A DNA stretch of 34,399 nt from Candidatus Poribacteria bacterium. GTDB lineage: Bacteria; Poribacteria; WGA-4E; WGA-3G. The stretch is from assembly GCA_022821725.1 (NCBI GenBank), contig JAJEDB010000151.1, forward strand, positions 1-34,399, given 5' to 3'. Positions 23,244 through 31,448 of the stretch are shown in pieces (the stretch's first letter is position 1; the number at the start of each line of letters is the position of its first letter). The translations under genes were made by a program, and so were the position numbers. The notes below the pieces were generated by a model. That model was not told where the DNA came from and made no database searches. It saw only the letters and a list, made by a program, of their open reading frames with translations.

Positions 23244-24614
23244 TTACGCGTCGGTGTCCTCTTCTATCTCATCTTCGTGCATAATTTCCTTTAATTTAAG
23301 TCCAATCCAGAAAGCAGCGATGCAGATACCTACCGATATAGCGAACAACGACTGATAACCGATGTAAGGCGCGAGAAACCCGCCAAGGAGCGGCGCGCAA
23401 CTCACAGGCATAAGGAGCGTGTTCATGAAACCGATGTAACTCGGACGGTTCCGCGGCGGCGCAATGTTTAACATGTATGCCATGAAACCTACCATCATAC
23501 CGTTCGCCAAAATACCCCCAACGATGAAGATTAAGAAAAAGGCAGGCATTTGTAAGGAGGTTGGCAACATGCCGGACAAAAAGGCGAGACCAGGCGGGAT
23601 ACCCATCAGTGCTGCCGTAATAATCAACAACCATCGAACCCCATACTTTTCCCCGATAGGTCCCCACAACGCGTTTGAAACCACACCACTCAACGCAGAA
23701 CAAACGATGAAAAATCCCATCGTTGCTTCTGAAAACCCGAGTTCATTCAGGGCGTAAGGCATATAAAAGGGCGATGCCATGCCAGAGAAATGTGCAAAAA
23801 CGCGGAAGAAAATGAAACGCCGATAATTCTCGTCTGTCTGAAGGAAGTAGGCACCATGTTTTAAATGTTGCCACATCGGTTGACGCCTCGGATGAACAGG
23901 GTGAATCGGCTCGCGCACCCCTAAAAAACTCACGAAAGAGAAGAACGCTGCCGCCACCGAGCAGACAAAAAGAAAAGCATAGTTATACGGGAACCCAAGA
24001 TCGGTATCCAGATTACAGATGGAACCGATAAAATACATCGTGACCGTTTTGAAAGTCTGTGTGATACTCCCCAATATACCTGTAAACTCAGATTCGTCCC
24101 CGAGCACCGCACGAACCAAGAACCCAACCCAGATCGCGAAAAAGCCACCATAGAGTTGTCGTAGGCTAAAGAAACGGGCGCGCTGCTGCGGGGCTATCGC
24201 TTTAGAAACGATGTCCATGTACGGAAGGGTCGAAACGCCCATGGCGGAGGAGGATATGAAATAAAGAGACAGAAAGGAAGCCGCGAGCAACGTTGGGTTT
24301 CGCTCACCAATCGTAATAGTGCAGAAAAAGACAGCGAGCCATGCTAAAACCCGAACACTCATACCGAGCGCGTAGAACGGCATTTTTCTTGGACGGTGTT
24401 CAAGCAGGTTTGACATCAGCAGTTGGGGCCACATCCATCCTGCCGTCATCATTGAACCCGTTAAACCCACCAGAATGTCGGAACCGCTCAATTTATGAAT
24501 GAAAGCAGGCAGCACCGTCGATGAATCCGCAAACGCTAAATTAATGCGCATAAAGGTGCCTTGGAGCAGCGCAAATCGGAAGTTTCGCCGTTGGTCACCT
24601 ACTTTTTTAGGCAT
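23244..24614 (-). CDS. MFS transporter
   Basis: The protein is 456 aa with about twelve hydrophobic helices in two bundles and a short acidic C-terminal tail ('HEDEIEEDTDA'). Distinct landmarks: 'GSDILVGLTGSMMTAGWMWP' in the first helices, 'FFSLRQLYGGFFAIWVG' in the loop after helix 4, and a long central loop ('GVREPIHPVHPRRQP'). It is a permease-like carrier; the substrate is not readable from sequence, but its neighbours (two oxidoreductases) suggest a sugar or sugar acid. The ribosome site is weak (AAAGAGA). The 239 bases upstream to 24852 are AT-rich with no certain element. Confidence 0.85.
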   Translation of the reverse strand: MPKKVGDQRRNFRFALLQGTFMRINLAFADSSTVLPAFIHKLSGSDILVGLTGSMMTAGWMWPQLLMSNLLEHRPRKMPFYALGMSVRVLAWLAVFFCTITIGERNPTLLAASFLSLYFISSSAMGVSTLPYMDIVSKAIAPQQRARFFSLRQLYGGFFAIWVGFLVRAVLGDESEFTGILGSITQTFKTVTMYFIGSICNLDTDLGFPYNYAFLFVCSVAAAFFSFVSFLGVREPIHPVHPRRQPMWQHLKHGAYFLQTDENYRRFIFFRVFAHFSGMASPFYMPYALNELGFSEATMGFFIVCSALSGVVSNALWGPIGEKYGVRWLLIITAALMGIPPGLAFLSGMLPTSLQMPAFFLIFIVGGILANGMMVGFMAYMLNIAPPRNRPSYIGFMNTLLMPVSCAPLLGGFLAPYIGYQSLFAISVGICIAAFWIGLKLKEIMHEDEIEEDTDA

Positions 24615-24852
24615 TCTCTTTTTTTATTCCTATCCAAACTTTTTGTATTATAGTCGCAGCAATCAGAAATCCTGCACTTTATATTTTGACACAATTTTCG
24701 CAATTAGGTTGAATTGAAATTTCCATCGTTTATCCGACCCTCGAAAAAAATCCTTTACAGCACCCTACGGTTGTGCTAAAGTTCATATAAACTTTTTTCA
24801 CTATCAGGTTTTTTTCGGTGTTCTGGACATCCTTTTTTTAATCGGGTTGCAA

Positions 24853-25007
24853 GCCTGCAACAATCCGCAGAAATACGCAGAAATGCCCAAGCAATACGCA
24901 GAAACGCCCAAGCAAAAACACCCCAAGCAAAAACACGCAGGCGACTCCGGAGAAGGGTGCGTCAAAGTTCTAACCCACGTCGTTCTCCCGCAAGGAAAAA
25001 TTAAAAT
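24853..25007 (+). promoter_or_regulatory. Repeated leader element, copy C
   Basis: Arms GCCTGC (24853-24858) and GCAGGC (24937-24942), then 65 bases to the ATG at 25008; the box CCGCAAGGAAAAATTAAAAT is at 24988-25007. The loop holds imperfect short direct repeats of the type TACGCAGAAAYGCCCAAGCAA (24874-24935). Upstream 24615-24852 shows no other feature. Confidence 0.7.
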
Positions 25008-25961
25008 ATGGAACCTCTTCGGATTGGATTTCTCGGTGCCGGCGGTTTCGCAAGGCACACCATTTATCCCGCACTGCATCTCGCCCCTGTCGCATTGCAA
25101 GCCGTTTGCGATGCCGACGAAAATCGTGCAAAGGACGCTGCCGGCAAATTCGGCACAGGCAGATATTACACCGATCGGCACGAAATGTTTGCAAAGGAAG
25201 ACTTGGAAGCCGTCATCATCTGTATGGGACCCGACCCGAGGCAGTCCCTCGTGCTTGAAACGCTTGCAGAAGGTTATCATGTCTTCGTCCCCAAACCCCC
25301 TGCACCATCGCTCGCGGAAACACTCACGCTGGCGGAAACCGCAGAACAGCACAATAGGACATTGATGGTGAACTTCCAGCGTCGGTTCAGTCTCGGTGTG
25401 CGAGAGGCACGGGAAATCATGCAAACCGAATCCTTCGGGCAACTCACACAACTCTTCTGCTCGTTCTGTAGTGGAAAGTACCCGACGGTCAAAAGTTACC
25501 TGCTCGATTTCGCGATCCACCACTTCGATTTGGCGCGACACATCGCCGGCGCGGATGTGAAAGAACTCAGCGTTTTTCACAATGAAGTTGACGGACAAGG
25601 TGCCTTCGCTGTCGCCGTAGAATATACGAACGGCGCCGTCGGCAGTTTACAGTTGACCAGCCAACGCTTATGGCAGCGCAACTATGACTACATCGAGATT
25701 ACCGGACAACACGAATACATCGTTTTAGACGGATTGTGGGGCGCGCAACACTTCACTGAATCCGGGAATACCTTCACCTCAAACTTCTCCGATCAGCGTA
25801 ACGGCGAGCTAACAGGGGATGGCATCAGTCTCACGGAGTTCGTCAACGCCATTCGTGAAGACCGAGAGCCAATATCCAGCATACACGATTGTGTTGGCAC
25901 GATGCGGTTCTATGATGCTGTCCTGCAACGCAAAAAAGGCGTTATCTCCTTAGTCGATTAG
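25008..25961 (+). CDS. Gfo/Idh/MocA family oxidoreductase, divergent
   Basis: The protein is 317 aa. Rossmann motif 'RIGFLGAGGFARHTIYP' and 'YHVFVPKPPAPS', where family members normally read EKP: the Glu is replaced by Pro while the Lys is kept. 'FQRRFSLGVREAR' and 'DFAIHHFDLARHIAG' give the expected substrate-side histidines. Full length for the family, so a functional but divergent dehydrogenase is likely. The start is reached through leader copy C. It is convergent with the mannitol-dehydrogenase-like gene, with a palindrome between. Confidence 0.88.
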   Translation: MEPLRIGFLGAGGFARHTIYPALHLAPVALQAVCDADENRAKDAAGKFGTGRYYTDRHEMFAKEDLEAVIICMGPDPRQSLVLETLAEGYHVFVPKPPAPSLAETLTLAETAEQHNRTLMVNFQRRFSLGVREAREIMQTESFGQLTQLFCSFCSGKYPTVKSYLLDFAIHHFDLARHIAGADVKELSVFHNEVDGQGAFAVAVEYTNGAVGSLQLTSQRLWQRNYDYIEITGQHEYIVLDGLWGAQHFTESGNTFTSNFSDQRNGELTGDGISLTEFVNAIREDREPISSIHDCVGTMRFYDAVLQRKKGVISLVD

Positions 25962-25989
25962 CCTGACCGATACCCGCACTCTCTATTCG

Positions 25990-26015
25990 CTGGCGGGGTT
26001 TCCCAACCTCGCCAG
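25990..26015. repeat. GCGAGG-type palindrome between convergent genes
   Basis: Arms CTGGCGGGGTT and AACCTCGCCAG (one G-U pair), four-base loop. Its core matches the hairpin inside the MITE copies (1059-1082). Possible bidirectional terminator. Confidence 0.6.
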
Positions 26016-26030
26016 CCCTCCGGTATACAC

Positions 26031-27494
26031 TTATGATCCCCATTCGCTATTAATACCTTCCAAAACCTCGAGACACGTCTCCCCATTAACCAACCGATGA
26101 TAATATCCGCTGACACGTTCCATAAAGTCCCGGTTCCCGTCCAAACCGCTTGGCGATACAGCACCGGCAGACGACCACAACGCCGCATTTGAGAGAATCG
26201 TCGCGATCCGCGCCGCTGCATCTGATTCGCTAACCCCAAACGCGTCCTTCAGAATATCCTGTATCGTCCGATCAGGGTCACGGATTTCGTATACCTCACC
26301 CGTATCGGTAATACCTTTATAGTCGTCAGGAGACGAGATTGTGTGTGGTGTCAGAAACCGAAGCACTGTTGCGAAGGAATACGCGAAATCGGATTTGAAG
26401 AGTTCTGTACTCGCATCATAGTTCGGTGAACGCACAATGTCGGCAGCGCGTTCACGAAGTTTCACTGTTTCAATGATGTTAATCCGGGCATTGTCATCTT
26501 TGACGCGACGGATGCGCGCAACGAATTCCAATGAATATGCCCGCGCGCTTTTTCCAGCTATCGGGATGTCCGCTTCCACGATCTTAGCGTATCCATCCAT
26601 CAGACGCTCCAGGTGTGGTGCAAACGTTGGATGTGCTGCTGCTTCGTTGACATATTCGATACCGGAGAGGGTTCCTTTGTGCGTAATCCCAGGCACATGC
26701 ACAGAATTCACCAGGAGCAATTTCCAGTCATGATAGGGTTCAATACTCTTGCGACTGACAACAACGCCGGCGTCTTGAAGTTTACCGAACGGCACACGCA
26801 ACACGGCGTCCAAATCCTCTAAGATAAGCGGTGTCGCTGGCATTGCCTCGGCGTAAGTTATCAATTCATCTTGACGTTCGATGCGTGCACGCGCCGCCTC
26901 TTGAATCTCATCAGGCACGGCATAGACCTGCGGCACAAGCCGGTCCCCCATTTCGTTGAGAAACCCCACGTTTGTTTCCAGCCACGCCGCGTAATCATCA
27001 CTCCGTTTCGGATACGCGTTGCAGAGAATATCGCGGATAATATCTCCGTTATTTCGGAGGTTATCCGTGTTGATGACACAAAGCGTCGCATCCGCACCGT
27101 GATGACAGAAATAGCGATAGAGCGTCTCTTCCAACACATCCATCGCCAGCTCACCCTTAGCGATCCCTGCTTCAGTTACACCGATAAGGAGGAGATCCAA
27201 CGGATGTTCTGTCTGTGCATAGAACTGTTCACGTCCTGCCGCTGTTGCGAGTGTCGTCGCACCAACGACGCTTGAGACCTGTCGGATGTCATGAACACCA
27301 CGCATATCGAACGTGACAACATGGTATACCCCGCCTTGTTGGTTAAAGGCATCAGCTTTCTCAGTGCCACGCGGCTGACCCACGAATATACCGCCATCAT
27401 AGAGGTTCCGTTGATTGAGAATATGGACGAATTCATGGGTTAAGGCGCGTTGTAAACCGCCCGCACCGATCGCAAGTATTTTGGTTGGCAGCAT
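26031..27494 (-). CDS. Mannitol dehydrogenase-family protein (hexuronate/polyol oxidoreductase)
   Basis: The protein is 487 aa. Rossmann start 'ILAIGAGGLQRALTHEFV', the NAD-side 'LCVINTDNLRNNG', and the catalytic K-x4-N-x2-H pattern in 'KLLLVNSVHVPG' place it in the mannitol/fructuronate/tagaturonate dehydrogenase family (PF01232 plus PF08125). The C-terminal domain is full length. Polyol or uronate oxidation is expected; which one is unknown. Uronate chemistry would fit with sulfatases acting on uronic-acid polysaccharides (inference). The start codon follows leader copy D. Confidence 0.88.
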   Translation of the reverse strand: MLPTKILAIGAGGLQRALTHEFVHILNQRNLYDGGIFVGQPRGTEKADAFNQQGGVYHVVTFDMRGVHDIRQVSSVVGATTLATAAGREQFYAQTEHPLDLLLIGVTEAGIAKGELAMDVLEETLYRYFCHHGADATLCVINTDNLRNNGDIIRDILCNAYPKRSDDYAAWLETNVGFLNEMGDRLVPQVYAVPDEIQEAARARIERQDELITYAEAMPATPLILEDLDAVLRVPFGKLQDAGVVVSRKSIEPYHDWKLLLVNSVHVPGITHKGTLSGIEYVNEAAAHPTFAPHLERLMDGYAKIVEADIPIAGKSARAYSLEFVARIRRVKDDNARINIIETVKLRERAADIVRSPNYDASTELFKSDFAYSFATVLRFLTPHTISSPDDYKGITDTGEVYEIRDPDRTIQDILKDAFGVSESDAAARIATILSNAALWSSAGAVSPSGLDGNRDFMERVSGYYHRLVNGETCLEVLEGINSEWGS

Positions 27495-27579
27495 TTTTAA
27501 TTATACCTTGCGGATAAGTTATAGTCTCCGCGAATTTAACGGCTTCTGTGTTTGCGTCGCCCGCTCCGTTGTTACGGGC
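27495..27579 (-). promoter_or_regulatory. Repeated leader element, copy D
   Basis: Reading toward the gene: arm GCCCG (27579-27575), arm CGGGC (27563-27559), 64 bases, then ATG at 27494; box CCGCAAGGTATAATT at 27513-27499. The arms differ from copies A-C but pair with compensating changes. Confidence 0.7.
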
Positions 27580-27596
27580 TTGGGTTTGGTTAAAAT

Positions 27597-28802
27597 CTAC
27601 TTTTGATTATACCTTGCGTAAATGTCATCATAAAGGGCTAAATAGGCGTCTGCGATGTGTTTCCAATCGTAAGGCTTCACCCGTTCAACACTCGCTTTCC
27701 CCATCTCAAGGCGACTTTCACCGGCGTTAATCAGTTTGACAAGCGCGTGTGCCAGTCCATCAACATCACCCGCGTCGAACAGCGCACCGTTGATGTCCTC
27801 CACCACGAGTTCATCAATCCCTTGAACGCGGCTGGCAACGATCGGCAACCCCGTCCCCATCGCCTCCAAAACGACAAGCGGCATCCCTTCCGCGAGCGAG
27901 GGCAAAATGAAAACGTCAGCATCACGATACTTTTGTGGTAATTCCGAATATGGCACTGAACCCGCAAATCGGATATGTGACGCTACGCCCAGATCTTCTG
28001 ACAATTTCAGGAGTTCTCCCTGATACGGTCCATCGCCGACAATTTCGATTTCAAAGTCGTGGGTTTCCGTCTTTTCAATGATTTGGGGAAGCGCGCGGAT
28101 CAGAAATTGGAAACCTTTGCGCGGGATAAGCCTCCCAATTGTGAGCACTCGGACCTTTTCCGGACAGGGATCGCGTTGAACCGGCTCAAAACGTCCTAAA
28201 TCCAAGCCATCAGGGATCACATCTATCTTTACATCTACATCCGTCTCTCGCGCCAGTTCGCGTAAACCGTCACTACACGCCACAACCGCTGATGCGTTGC
28301 CCCAAATCGCTCGGATGATCGGTTTCAGCAGTAGATATAACCACCGATAATAGGGTGGATCCGGATTGCGACTCGGCACATCACGTCCCCCTAAAAACAC
28401 GACGTATGGCACACCGCGGCGTTTCTGCAGAAGATACGCACCACCCCCCGCGGGGATACCAAAAAAGACCTGAACGATGTCCGGTTGGAACTGCTTCGCA
28501 AACCGCAAACCGTAGAGACTTGAACTCACGGCGTAAGTCAGCATTTCATGGACCGCACACACATCACGATTCTTCCGAAGGGCACGCACACGATGCACAT
28601 GAAAACCCTGTACGGGCGAGGTTACCTCGCCCCTACCTATCCGACAATCACGAAACTGAGAGGTAATCAGATGCACTTCATGTCCCGCTGCCGCGAAGTG
28701 TTTACCTAAAAAGTAGCTGACCCAACCACCACCCCCACCGATCGGTGGAAATTCGTGGTTGAACATCAAGATTTTTTTGTTTTTAATTTTTCCTTTATTC
28801 AT
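27597..28802 (-). CDS. Glycosyltransferase family 4 (GT-B fold)
   Basis: The protein is 401 aa. N-terminal acceptor domain with the glycine-rich loop 'NHEFPPIGGGGGWVSYFLGK', linker, and donor domain 'VRVLTIGRLIPRKGFQFLIRA' followed by the E-x7-E motif 'EGMPLVVLEAMGTG'. It probably transfers a sugar from a nucleotide sugar to a glycan or lipid. Two oddities: residues 56-67 'RGEVTSPV' are encoded by a palindromic repeat (28614-28632), and the C-terminal 'ARYNQK' plus stop is encoded by a CGCAAGGTATAAT box (27603-27618). It overlaps the upstream ATP-grasp gene by four bases (ATGA), so the two are translated together. Confidence 0.9.
   Translation of the reverse strand: MNKGKIKNKKILMFNHEFPPIGGGGGWVSYFLGKHFAAAGHEVHLITSQFRDCRIGRGEVTSPVQGFHVHRVRALRKNRDVCAVHEMLTYAVSSSLYGLRFAKQFQPDIVQVFFGIPAGGGAYLLQKRRGVPYVVFLGGRDVPSRNPDPPYYRWLYLLLKPIIRAIWGNASAVVACSDGLRELARETDVDVKIDVIPDGLDLGRFEPVQRDPCPEKVRVLTIGRLIPRKGFQFLIRALPQIIEKTETHDFEIEIVGDGPYQGELLKLSEDLGVASHIRFAGSVPYSELPQKYRDADVFILPSLAEGMPLVVLEAMGTGLPIVASRVQGIDELVVEDINGALFDAGDVDGLAHALVKLINAGESRLEMGKASVERVKPYDWKHIADAYLALYDDIYARYNQK
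28614..28632. repeat. In-frame GCGAGG palindrome inside the glycosyltransferase gene
   Basis: GGGCGAGGT-T-ACCTCGCCC, a perfect 9-bp stem. It sits in the coding frame at a point where related GT4 proteins would go directly from 'HLITS' to 'GFHVHRV'. Encodes 'GRGEVTSP'. Confidence 0.65.
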
Positions 28803-29677
28803 GGTATCACAAGCGACGTTACAAATTCAATAATCACACCAGCAATATCAATGCCTGTGACCGACTCCAACTCCTCAAATCCCGGCGATGGATTGACTTC
28901 CAGAACAACGGGTCCCTCGTTTGTCTCGAGCAGATCGACCCCGGCTATCTCCAATTCCAGTGCTGCTGCCGCTCCTATAGCCAAGCGAGTGTATTCGTCT
29001 GTCGGTGCTATAGCCTCTCCAGATGCCCCTTTGTGAATATTCGCTCGGAATTCACCAGGAGGCGCACGCCTTTTCATCGCCGCAGCGACTTCACCGCCTA
29101 CAACAAGAACACGGATATCAACCCCACCGGCTTCCGCAATAAACGGCTGGATGACATAGTCCTGATGCAGATCACACAGCGCATCTACAGCCGACGTGAG
29201 CGATGTCGGTGTATCTAACAACATAACACCCGTGCCGTGTGTCCCGTGAAACGGTTTTAAAATAAAGGGATACGCCCCGACTTCCGCCACAGCGTCCTCT
29301 AAAAACGTAGCGGAACCGACGGTGAGACTCGGAGGGACAGGTAAGCCGTGCTGCACAAGGATACGTAGGGAGTGGAATTTATGGCGTGCCGCCGCAATCG
29401 CTTTTGCCCGATTCACCACAGGCGTTCCGACCCATTCAAAATGCGCCAAAACCTCTTCGCCGTATTGCGCTGTCGTCCGGCTGAGTCGCGGCACGATGAC
29501 ATCAAAGTCTTCTGCCGGTTTCCCGTGATAGGTAATACGGTTACCGGTGCCACCGATATGGAGATAGAAACCGAAGGGATCTAAAATTTCTGCGGCGTGT
29601 CCTGCAGTGAGGGCTGTTTCGCTAAGCCTGCGTGTGGAGTGGTTTTGAGGTCCCCGTGAGAGGATACCGATTTTCAT
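28799..29677 (-). CDS. RimK-type ATP-grasp ligase
   Basis: The protein is 292 aa. ATP-grasp features: 'FILKPFHGTHGTGVMLLD' (ATP-binding Lys and glycine loop), 'DIRVLVVGGEVAAAMKRRA', and the metal-binding 'VVLEVNPSPGFEELE'. Domain order and length match RimK/LysX-like ligases, which join an amino acid (often glutamate) to a carboxylate of a protein or small molecule. It overlaps the glycosyltransferase start by four bases (ATGA). The pair could modify a peptide or a cell-surface glycan, but the partner is unknown. Confidence 0.85.
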   Translation of the reverse strand: MKIGILSRGPQNHSTRRLSETALTAGHAAEILDPFGFYLHIGGTGNRITYHGKPAEDFDVIVPRLSRTTAQYGEEVLAHFEWVGTPVVNRAKAIAAARHKFHSLRILVQHGLPVPPSLTVGSATFLEDAVAEVGAYPFILKPFHGTHGTGVMLLDTPTSLTSAVDALCDLHQDYVIQPFIAEAGGVDIRVLVVGGEVAAAMKRRAPPGEFRANIHKGASGEAIAPTDEYTRLAIGAAAALELEIAGVDLLETNEGPVVLEVNPSPGFEELESVTGIDIAGVIIEFVTSLVIP

Positions 29678-29695
29678 ATGGATAGAGATATAATG

Positions 29696-30229
29696 CTATC
29701 TGGATGCTGGTGAATTCCCACCTACAAGCAGCTCCAACGGCTTCGTTGATTCTCGCAAAAGTTTCAGTGCCGCCTCTCCCTGACAACGATGTTCGTTTTG
29801 AAGTTCAGAGACACGTGTTCTGAAAAGCAGCATCGTCTCAGAAACCCCGGGTTCGGTAACAGCACCAGCGAGCACGCCTCGAATAATCAATTGGACATTT
29901 TTGAGTGCCGGGTTTTGTTCAACAGAAAGCGTTGCGCACTCGTTAATCAGAGAGCGATACTCGTTTAGCAAATCCGGTCCTACAAGCGCATTGCTCTCTG
30001 TGACCAATGACTCAGCGTCCAAGACAAAACCGAAAGTTTGATCCTTTCCGTTCTCGTCAAAAATACTGTAGCGATCATTGACAAACATAAAAATGTACTG
30101 GTGATCACCAGCTAAAAAATCCTCGATGCAAAACCTTTTACCATACCAATCTTTTATCGGAACAATAGTTCCTTTCTCAAGACACTCATTATAATGAGAT
30201 TCATCAGTCGTGTAATATGCATCAGCCAT
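29696..30229 (-). CDS. Hypothetical protein
   Basis: The protein is 177 aa from the ATG at 30229, with a GAAAGG ribosome site upstream; an earlier in-frame ATG has no site. I do not recognise a family. Residues 20-70 are aromatic- and acidic-rich ('IKDWYGKRFCIEDFLAGDHQ'). The C-terminal half is helical and Leu/Glu-rich ('LLNEYRSLINECATL', 'LLFRTRVSELQNEHRC'). Soluble, no signal peptide or membrane segment. It lies 160 bases downstream of the kinase-like/NDT-like fusion on the same strand and could belong to that transcript. Confidence 0.65.
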   Translation of the reverse strand: MADAYYTTDESHYNECLEKGTIVPIKDWYGKRFCIEDFLAGDHQYIFMFVNDRYSIFDENGKDQTFGFVLDAESLVTESNALVGPDLLNEYRSLINECATLSVEQNPALKNVQLIIRGVLAGAVTEPGVSETMLLFRTRVSELQNEHRCQGEAALKLLRESTKPLELLVGGNSPASR

Positions 30230-30389
30230 AAGATAAACCTTTCTGTAACTATAACCCAAGTTGCTACTAACAAATTTTGATATTTTTGCTTGGGGTTTTT
30301 GATAGGGTATTTCTACATATTTCTGCGGATTCTAACAAAGATTTCATGCCCTTTCCGCACCCCGTGTGAAGATTAAGAATCTAAAACTT

Positions 30390-31412
30390 TCAACCTGCAT
30401 CCGTCTTGTAGGTCGTAATCAAGAAATCTGCCAACTCCTCAAACGTATCAAAAATCCGATCACACAAGTTCTCGAAAAAGATACTCCGGGTTCCGGGATA
30501 AACCGCATATACCGGCTTGTTGTGGCGAGAAGCGTAATTCATCTCGCTGAGAACACCCGGCGATAATTTATCCGTCGGATAGATGACAACCACGAAATCG
30601 CTCTGGTGAACGAACTGATAATCCCGTGAGATCGTTCGGGTTTGAATTTGCTCAATCACTTCCTCACCCATTTCACTCACGCGTGGGGCATCAGCATTTT
30701 CGTCTTTCGTGAGGGTAACGAGCTCCATGTCCTTGATCGTGAGCGGATCAAAGACAATGAAGGAACGGCTCAGTTTTTCTCCGATCTCGCGGATCTTCTC
30801 AATTTCCTTCGGCGTATCCCGCAGGAGCGTGATGGGGTAGCTGAGGTAAAATTTCGGCTTCGGTGAGAAGAGGAGTTCATAAAAATTTTCGAGCGTGTGT
30901 TGTCTCGCAACAGTATAATGGGGTTTCTCCGTGAAATGTGCGAGTTGCCGCGTCAGGAACTCTTCCTCATCCAGCCAGACGTTAAGTGCCGCTTTGCCCA
31001 TCCCTTCCCATTGAGACGTGTTTTCCATCCGCTCCGATATATCGGTGATGTTGTCAACAACGTTAATCAGCAGATCCGGTAGAAGGATATCAATATCTTT
31101 AAAAGAAAATCCCTCAATAAGGCTCCCGCGCCACCGGAAACAGGCGTGTAATCCAATGACAGCATGCTCATAATCCTCGGCGCGCCGAGCGATTTCATAG
31201 AAAGCCGTGCGCCGTGCCAATGATAAAACCGCAGGATCCGAATCAAGCACTTTGTCCGTAAAATGGACACGCGCCTCCGCAGCAACACGGTGCATCACAT
31301 CGCCAACGTTGAAGAAACCAATGTTCAACTTCCGTTTCATGCACAGTATCTTAAAATTCGCCATCAGCTCCTTACGCCCCGAACAACTGATACCCGTACA
31401 AATAATTTTCAT
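30390..31412 (-). CDS. Divergent adenylate-kinase-like / nucleoside-deoxyribosyltransferase-like fusion
   Basis: The protein is 340 aa. The N-terminus 'MKIICTGISCSGRKE' is a deviating P-loop: G7-x4-G12 is kept, but R13 stands where the Walker Lys is expected. 'IGFFNVGDVMHRVA' resembles the substrate-side strand of archaeal-type adenylate kinases. The C-terminal part (about 195-305) has the pattern of nucleoside 2-deoxyribosyltransferases: 'FYLSYPITL', 'QSDFVVVIYPTD' and 'SPGVLSEMNYASRHNKPVYAVYPG', with E290 at the position of the catalytic Glu. A nucleotide-sensing or nucleotide-cleaving role is inferred, not shown. Thirty-six bases separate it from the upstream PhyH gene. Confidence 0.6.
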   Translation of the reverse strand: MKIICTGISCSGRKELMANFKILCMKRKLNIGFFNVGDVMHRVAAEARVHFTDKVLDSDPAVLSLARRTAFYEIARRAEDYEHAVIGLHACFRWRGSLIEGFSFKDIDILLPDLLINVVDNITDISERMENTSQWEGMGKAALNVWLDEEEFLTRQLAHFTEKPHYTVARQHTLENFYELLFSPKPKFYLSYPITLLRDTPKEIEKIREIGEKLSRSFIVFDPLTIKDMELVTLTKDENADAPRVSEMGEEVIEQIQTRTISRDYQFVHQSDFVVVIYPTDKLSPGVLSEMNYASRHNKPVYAVYPGTRSIFFENLCDRIFDTFEELADFLITTYKTDAG

Positions 31413-31448
31413 TTTTTAACTATGTACTCCTGGGCGATGCCTCCGTTG

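Noticed and set aside
24686..24714. Possible plus-strand promoter in the gap after the MFS gene
   Set aside because: TTGACA is present, but the -10 position reads TTGAAT; it is far from the 25008 start and not convincing.
24865..24942. Possible CRISPR array
   Set aside because: The repeat units are 15-21 bases, imperfect and without spacers; no cas gene in the window.
24804..25598. Minus-strand open frame (264 codons) across the leader and Gfo gene at 25008
   Set aside because: It runs through the repeated leader and opposite a gene with a clear Rossmann start; no ribosome site or recognisable domain.
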